Assembly (NCBI GenBank): GCA_963693315.1
Contig: OY856188.1
Location: forward strand, 159,123,493 to 159,187,492
Direction: 5' to 3'
Length of the DNA: 64,000 nucleotides
Origin: Diogma glabrata
Lineage: Eukaryota; Arthropoda; Insecta; Diptera; Cylindrotomidae
Position numbers and translations under genes: made by a program. Below are positions 57,423 to 64,000 of the stretch, piece after piece. Position 1 is the first letter of the stretch, and every line of letters starts with the position of its first letter. The notes beneath the pieces were generated by a model that was not told the origin of the DNA, did not search any database, and worked only from the letters and a program-made list of their open reading frames with translations.

Positions 57423-60400
57423 TTTTTCTCTCTCTCTGGCGTTTACATCCCATGGAGGGATTTTGCCGTCTGTGCAATCAGCTTCCAATTATCTCGTTCC
57501 ATGACCAGTTGACCCCAGTTTCGACATCCTATATCACGAAGGTCTTGGATGATGTCATCACGCCAGCGTTGTCTAGGTCTTCCTCTTCGACGAACACCAG
57601 CTTGTTGTTGTTGGGACACTTTTTTTATCATTCTATCCAATGGAGCCCTTTCTACATGACCAAACCATCTAATCCGGTTGGATTTAATGAATCCGATTAC
57701 ATCGCAGCCTCCAAGAAGCTGTCTGATTTCATGATTCATTCGGATTCTCTATTGATTTTCAGCAACTTTACATGGACCATAAATTGTTCGTATGACCTTC
57801 CTCTCGAAAGTTGATAAAATTCTACAATCGGAGGAAGTCAGTGTCCAGCTTTCACTTCCAAATGTAAGCACAGGTCGAATTAATGCTTTGTAAAGTGTGA
57901 GTTTACACGACCGCGAAAGATGTTTTGATCGCAGAAGTTTTGAGTATGCGTAGAAAACTCTGTATGCGGCAGAGACACGGGCTTTGATATCTGCCTGCAT
58001 GTCATTTGACGATGTTATTACAGACCCGAGGTATTTGAAGTTTTCCACGCGTTCCACTTCATAGTCGCCAGTATCCAGATTTCCGGGAGGTATGTTCTTG
58101 GATGTTGTTAACACTTTGGTTTTGCCGGTGTTAATGCATAATCCTTAATATCGCTTGTTCTACGTCCGAGAAGCACAATATCATCTGCGTAGCCAAGAAC
58201 TTGACTAGATTTGTTATATATGCAGTTTTGTGTCTCAATTCGGCTTTTTCTTATCGCGTACTCCAGCGCCAAATTAAACAGCACGGGCGCGAGTGCATCA
58301 CCTTGTCGGACACCTGATGTTATATCGAAAGGATCAGAAACTGACCCTTCGATTACTATTCTACAATTTGATCCCGATGTTGTGAATTTGCACAGAGAAA
58401 CAAGTTTCTCTGGGATACCAAGGCATATGAGTGCGGACCAAAGGTTTTCGCGGATGATACTATCACATGCTTGCTTGAAATCAACGTAGAGCTGGTGAAT
58501 GCTGATGTTGTACTCCCAACATTTTTCTAGAATCATCTTTAAGGTAAAACATTGATCTGTGGTTGAACGGTTGGGACGAAAACCACACTGATAGTCACCG
58601 ATGATAGATTCGGCGAACGGGATGAGTCGAGCAAGTACAACATTAGCTAGTATTTTATATGCAGTGTTCAACAGTGCGATGCCACGATAATTCGCACACT
58701 TTAGACGGTCACCTTTCTTATGTAGCGGAACAATGAGAGCTGTTTTTCATTCAGCAGGTAGTTCTTCTTGGTCCCAGATTGCAAGAATCAGATCATATAT
58801 ACGTGAGACCAGAGCGGCTCCTCCATTCTTCAAAAGTTCTGCGGGAATACCATCGAAACCTTGTGATTTGCCATTTTTCAGTTTTTTAATGGCAGCTTCC
58901 ACTTCTTCTATTGCTGGGTAGGGGACAAAAATCTCCTCATTTGATGGCGCAATTGCTCGAATAGGATGAAGTTCATTCGTTCTATTCAGTAGGTCTTGAA
59001 AGTGGGATCGCCACACTGCCAGCACATCGCGTTCACTTGTTGTAAGTTCATTATTTTCATTTTTGATGGCTGTAGATCTTGGGTGGAAATCTTTTGTCAG
59101 ATTCCGTGCATTGGCAAAGCACTCTTTTGAATTTCCGTTGGCCGCATGTTGGTCGAAGTTTTCGATGCAGCTCTTCATGTGTTCGCGTTTCTTTTTACGT
59201 AGAAGTTTTGCTGAGGCTTTTCTGGCGCATAGATAATCAGCTTGGGAGCTTCGGGTGTTCCTTGTTAACCATTTTTCTCGCAGTTTTTGTTTATTTTCAA
59301 CGGATTGGCGGCATTCGTCGTCAAATTTGGTTGTTCATTCGTTGTGTGATTTCGGTGGTCGTTTTCCGATTGTAGTTTGTGCTGCGGCTATAATGGTTGA
59401 TTGAATCGTTTGCCATTCTTCTTGTATGTTAAATGGCATCTCAGAAGAGATGTCATGCTCTTCTATGTTTTGTGTAATTATTTCCTGATATCTATTCAGC
59501 GTTTCCGGATGTTTAAATGCTTCGACATTCCAGTGCACGGTCTTTTTTGCTTGTCTATTAAATGTAGATGATAATTTGCACTTGTACTTAAAGATGACAA
59601 GCATATGATCGCTGTCCATATCAGCACCTCTGTATGATCGAACGTCAGTTACACTTGTAGAGTGTCTCTTAGAGATCATGACCGATGATGATCGAGATAA
59701 TGATGATCGATTTGATTTTCTGTTCTTCCGTCATTTGATTTCCACGTTGCTTTGTGAATTCTCTTGTGAGGGAAGAAAGTGCTGGAAATTACTAGATCAT
59801 ACATCATAGCCAGATCGGCTGCGCGAAAACCGTTATTGTTGCTGGTATGATGCAAGCTGTTAGGGCCGATATGTGTTTTAAGTTCTGCAATCCTACCAAT
59901 TTGAGCATTAAAGTCACCTACCACGATTTTTATATCGTGCCGCGGGATGTTATTGATGACTTCTTCGAGTTCTAGGAAGAACAGGTCTTTAATATCATCT
60001 GCTTTATCTTCAGTAGGTGCATGAACATTGACGATCGTTACATTGAATTTTTGCGTGCGGATTCTCAGTGTGCATAACCGCATATTAATTGGGCAGAAGT
60101 CGATAACATGGTGATTCACGCGACGGTGTATAAGAAAGCCAACTCCGAATTCTCCTCCGTTTTGATGACCGCAATAATAAAGAGTGTATCCTTTCGCTGT
60201 TTCATGGATTCCACTACCTGGCCATCTTAGTTCTTGTAATGCCACTATATGCAGTGAGTAGCTCTCGACTTGTTGTGTTAGTTTTAGGAGATCTCCTGGT
60301 CTTCTAAGGCTTAGCACGTTCCAGGTTCTCATTTTTAAATCGTAATCCGGGTACAGTTTCCGATGTCGTTCCAATATTGAATCCGAGATATTCCGAGGCC

Positions 60401-60837
60401 TGTGTACAGAATTCATGACAGTAATTTTTTTTACGGAAATGGGGTGTTAGCCCTTCGCCCAACCCAAATTTTCGTGAATGGGTTCGTTCTGCATCTTAAG
60501 GTCACCAGAAACAACCTTTTTACACGTTTGTATAGCGAGCCGCTTGATCCAAGACAGACGCCCGCTGCAAGAGGCCCCTAACATGGAGAACAGACGCTTT
60601 CTACACATTTATATAGCGAGCCGCTTGATGTAAGACAGACGCCCGCTCCAAGCCGCCCCTAACATGGAGAACAGACGCTTGAGTTGCACTGGTTTTATGG
60701 CGCCAATGACTCGCCATGGTGCAGAATCATTGAGTATAAGCAGTATTTACTCTGCCCCTCTCAACTACACCAACCTAATTCTGTTAGCGTTACCCAGGTA
60801 GCACGGCGTGGACGTAGAATTTCGGATTTTCGCGAGC
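57423..60837 (-). mobile_element. RTE-type LINE, full length, 9-bp target duplication
   Basis: A 3415-bp minus-strand element. AATGAGCAT stands at both edges (57414-57422 and 60838-60846). The 5' UTR contains a ~70-80 bp tandem duplication (60530-60685) with AGCGAGCCGCTTGAT, GACAGACGCCCGCT and CATGGAGAACAGACGCTT in each unit. The 3' end is an (AG)n/A-rich tail. Copia sequence resumes directly on the right and can be seen for a few codons on the left, so it inserted into the Copia RT. Confidence 0.92.
57443..60416 (-). pseudogene. RTE ORF: endonuclease-reverse transcriptase, lightly damaged
   Basis: Read from 60416 down: MRTWNVLSLRRPGDLLKL, IVALQELRWPG (catalytic Glu), GVGFLIHRRV, VVNVHAP-like block, VVGDFNAQIG and NQIDH (nuclease complete). 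Then the linker with KKLKNGKSQGFDGIPAELL (about 58870), RT with NTAYKILANVVLARLIPFAE, CGFRPNRSTTDQCF, VDFKQACDS, SGVRQGDALAPVLFNLALE and the catalytic YADDIVLLGRR (58160-58200). It ends with RRRGRPRQRWRDDIIQDL. Breaks: a frameshift near 59678, stops near 59335 and 58672-58746, and a frameshift near 58110. Such proteins (often labelled craniofacial development protein 2-like) prime reverse transcription at a DNA nick. All catalytic motifs survive. Confidence 0.93.
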
Positions 60838-60846
60838 AATGAGCAT

Positions 60847-61600
60847 ACATCACCAAAATATTGAATCGATTTAATATGAGCGAATGTAAGACTGTATGTA
60901 CACCAGCTGATTCTAATCAAAATTTGAGCGATGTTGTAAATGAAGAAAGACACAAGTTTTCCCTATCGTGAAGCAGTTGGCAGTTTAATGTATTCAACCG
61001 TTGGTGCCAGGCCAGATATTGGCTACGCTGTTGGTGTTGTCAGCCGCTATTTGGACAAGTGTAGCTCATGTACAAGCTGTGAAAAGAATTTTTAAATGCA
61101 TCAAAGGCACATCAAACATTGGTATTTTTTTACAAAAATGATGTTTTTGATTATGCTGGTGATAACGAAACGAGACGGTCAACAAGTGGATATATGTTTA
61201 ATTTGGGTTCAGTTGGGCATCGAAAACACAACAGTCGGTATCAACTTCAACAACTGAGTCCGAGTATGTTGCCGCATGTCAAGCAGTTAAAAGAGTTGAT
61301 ATCATTGCTGAATTAAAACCAAATCAATCAATCGTTGTAAAATTCTATATGGACAACCAAAGTACAATTAGATTGGTCAAGAATCCAGTATTCCACAAGA
61401 GAACCAAGTATATTGGTGTTCAATACCACTTCATACGAGAGAAATTTCAAGACGACGAATTTAATTTGGAATATGTAAATACTGAAGATCAAGGGGCCGA
61501 TATACTTACTAAGCCATTAATTGGAAAACGCCATAAATACTTATGCAATATAATGGGTTTAAATTACATTACAGATTTTGTTTATCAAGTTTATATTTAA
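60847..61600 (+). pseudogene. Copia gag-pol, second part (RT end and RNase H)
   Basis: Continues the Copia element after the RTE insertion: ITKILNRFNMSECKTVCTPAD, YREAVGSLMYSTVGARPDI (frame broken near 60940), an RNase H start with RRSTSGYMFNLGSVG (61155), then 61349-61600 with MDNQSTIRLVKNPVFHKRTK, HYHFIREKF-like and GADILTKPL motifs and the proper stop. Several frameshifts. Confidence 0.88.
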
Positions 61601-61655
61601 GAAAAAATAACGTAAATTTAAAATTATAACAACAACGATCAGTTTCGTATGATTT

Positions 61656-62284
61656 TGTTTTTTCAGTTTTTTCTAGCAAGCTGTCAAATAGAAAACATTT
61701 TTTTTAACTACTAACTTGAGAAACCGTCATTATTTGCTCAATTGAGAAGTAAATTTTCTCACGCTAGGTCAATAATAATAATAAAAAATTACCTATTTTA
61801 ATAATGACAAATTTTCTTTAATTTTTAATTGAAATGAAGAAAAAAACACAAACAAATAATAATTACATTCCTTTGTTTCGTTTTATTTGTATGAAACTAA
61901 ATTTCCAGGCTACTTGATATTTTATGATATTTAAAAAATGAAATGGAAAATGACTAATATCAGAATCTAATCAAATCAAATACGATAATTAGTGTTAGTA
62001 GTTAAAAAAATTCTATATATACCTCGGTTGAGAAGGCTGATAAAGACGTCGAACATTATATCCCTCGGCGCTACGCGCCTCATGATATAAAAGTTCTCGG
62101 TCAATAATAGCTTACTTCTTATATAGTACATTATATAACCTTGTTATATAATGTACTATTATTCTTAATAAAATGTTCCATAAAAGCGAACAATATTATA
62201 ACGTTTAAAACTGTTGAATTGTTTATTTAGAGTTAATTATTTATTCTCAATCCAATCTACGACTGCAAGATCTGTGAATAATCA
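61656..62284 (+). repeat. 3' LTR of the old Copia element, interrupted
   Basis: LTR sequence at 61656-61700 and 62158-62284 matches the 5' LTR across a 460-bp repeat-module insertion. Confidence 0.75.
61699..62157 (+). repeat. Composite repeat module, copy 2 (in the LTR)
   Basis: The same two modules as 16888-17357, ending in GTACATTATATAAC followed by CTT and the inverse. Comparison with the empty 5' LTR fixes its edges within a few bases and shows it is mobile. Confidence 0.8.
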
Positions 62285-62289
62285 TAAAA

Positions 62290-63137
62290 TATATCAATGT
62301 TTAATGTTTTAAACCAAAACATGTTTTGGTTGTTTTGTTTGACTTCTCCTATTTTGAACTTTGTTAAAAACGTAGTGCAAAACTTGGGGTATTTACGACT
62401 ATGTTGTTAGTTTTGCAACATTAAACTACTACTTTTGGTCTGTAAGTTACTAATGCGGAAACGTGAGCACATCAAGTGTTCAGGAATTTGTGTTTAATTA
62501 GAATATGTTGATATGAGCAAAAAATAAATTTGCTTGACGTAGGTATATTTAAATGAATCTACAACAATAAATGCTTAGCAGATTTTTAAGTTAGACAGGT
62601 ACTTGCAGAAAAATAACGGTAAAAATTTAAAAAAGATGAACTCAATTGAGTCAACGGTATGCATCCTAAATCTTAGCTATGGAATATTCCTTGATGGTGA
62701 CACGTTACTGATTGCTAGAAGAAACGAGCCTCCATATAACTCTATGTGTGGTTTTAATTAATGAGGAAGAATACATAATCAAGGAATTGCTGGATTATTA
62801 GCAACCATAGTTTAGGTAGATTTCATAGAAAAATCTACCCATTCCAATAATGGTATAACGGAATAACGTGCTATACTTAAGGGAATTTAACGGAACTCTC
62901 GCGGTCGCATTTTTTTACCTACACCTAAAATATTTAAATAAAAAACTCCATATACAAATTTTTTAAAAAATTCAATTAAAAGCACATCGATTTTCTTGCA
63001 TATGTCGAGGGTTCATTGTCTTTTGCATATGGCGTCAACCAATAGGGCTATGAATATCGCAGGATTGGTATCGGTGCTAAATTTTATTCAGTTAATCTGG
63101 TTCGCTCCGTAGTTTTATTCATCTTCTTTTGTGAAAA
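62290..63137. other. No recognised gene
   Basis: AT-rich. GGTAGATTTCATAG..AAATCTACC at 62815-62840 is a short hairpin that recurs at 63540-63563. No coding support. Confidence 0.4.
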
Positions 63138-63537
63138 TAGTACATTATATAACAAGGTTGAGAAGTAAGCTATTATTGACCGAGAACTTTTATATCCTGA
63201 GGCGCGTAGCGCCGAGGGAAATAATGATCGAGGTCTATATTAGTCTTCTCAACCGAGGTATATTTTTTAACTACTAACTAATACCTCTCAACCGAGGTAT
63301 AATTTTTTAACTACTAACACTAATTATCGTATTTGATATGATTAGATTCTGATATTAGTCATTTTCCATTTAATTTTTTAAATATCTTCAAATATCAAGT
63401 AACCTGGAAATTTAGTTTCATACAAATAAAACGAAACAAAGAAATGCAATTATTATTTGTTTGTGTTGTTTTCTTAATTTCAATTAAAAATAAAAGAATC
63501 AGAAAAGAGAGATTTGTCATTATTACCTAGGTAATTT
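63138..63537 (-). repeat. Composite repeat module, copy 3 (inverted)
   Basis: Reverse complement of copies 1 and 2, with the CTCAACCGAGGTATA...TTTTTTAACTACTAAC junction tandemly duplicated (63245-63320) and the far end replaced. Confidence 0.75.
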
Positions 63538-63648
63538 TTAGGTAGATTTCATATGAAAATCTACTATTGCAATGGGCTTCATCTCGGAATTTCGTAAAAA
63601 TTTTTGTGCCAAACGACTATATATGATAAGCGGAGACAAAAAAATAAA

Positions 63649-64000
<352 letters not shown>

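Larger units (their letters stand above)
52798..62284 (+). mobile_element. Old Copia element with nested insertions
   Basis: The LTR pair at 52798-52963 and 61656-62284 (the latter interrupted) shares CTAGCAAGCTGTCAAATAG, TTCCATAAAAGCGAACAATA and ACTGCAAGATCT.TGAATAAT. GGTTATAGGCCTAG follows the left LTR, like the Copia-type primer-binding site. The interior is Copia gag-pol cut by an unidentified segment (about 56266-57375) and an RTE element (57423-60837). The right LTR contains a 460-bp repeat module. At least three rounds of later insertion are stacked in it. Confidence 0.85.

Overview
This is AT-rich eukaryotic DNA from an arthropod, most likely an insect; the order cannot be told from the sequence. 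The evidence is the transposon mixture (RTE, Jockey/CR1-type, Penelope, Copia, BEL/Pao and hAT), a baculovirus-F/errantivirus-type env, a split host-type FAM20 kinase gene with short GT-AG introns, and the lack of any bacterial operon structure. Almost all recognisable coding sequence is retroelement or transposon sequence, much of it nested. Both ends of the window are long (TA)n runs.

Layout. 0.1-2.1 kb: degraded hAT remnant (minus) carrying a truncated RTE insertion. 2.5-3.0 kb: A/C-rich degenerate repeat. 3.86-4.6 kb: probable hAT remnant. 4.8-6.3 kb: copy A of a non-coding element with a terminal hairpin and a tandem array; copy B lies inverted at 20.5-21.9 kb. 7.26-8.03 kb: 5'-truncated LINE. 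9.9-18.35 kb: a tyrosine-recombinase (Crypton-like) gene broken up by two hAT elements. One hAT (plus) carries a Penelope fragment and a TA-flanked MITE. The other (minus) sits inside a GT-AG intron and itself carries a repeat module. 18.8-20.25 kb: about 175-bp degenerate tandem repeats containing an 857-bp hAT with a perfect 8-bp target duplication.

22.75-28.5 kb: a minus-strand Jockey/CR1-type LINE interrupted by a 2.4-kb BEL/Pao LTR element reduced to partial LTR, pol tail, env and LTR, flanked by a 5-bp duplication. 29.28-33.71 kb: a young Copia element with nearly identical LTRs and two frameshifts. 33.87-39.86 kb: a 6-kb hAT unit with a perfect 8-bp duplication, filled with a 288-bp satellite and LINE/RTE debris. 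41.74-45.18 kb: a very young 3.44-kb LTR element with 680-bp LTRs and no gag-pol (LARD-like). 46.28-47.43 kb: the only convincing host gene, three 3' exons of a FAM20B-like glycosaminoglycan xylosylkinase. 48.5-51.7 kb: degraded RTE LINE. 52.8-62.3 kb: an old Copia element interrupted by a nearly complete RTE element (9-bp duplication), an unidentified segment, and a repeat module inside its 3' LTR.

The genes do not form a pathway; they record repeated rounds of insertion. The most interesting items are the env-only BEL element, the split tyrosine-recombinase gene with its hAT-filled intron, the LARD-like element, and the hairpin/tandem-array family. All boundaries were read by eye, and divergent repeats have approximate edges.
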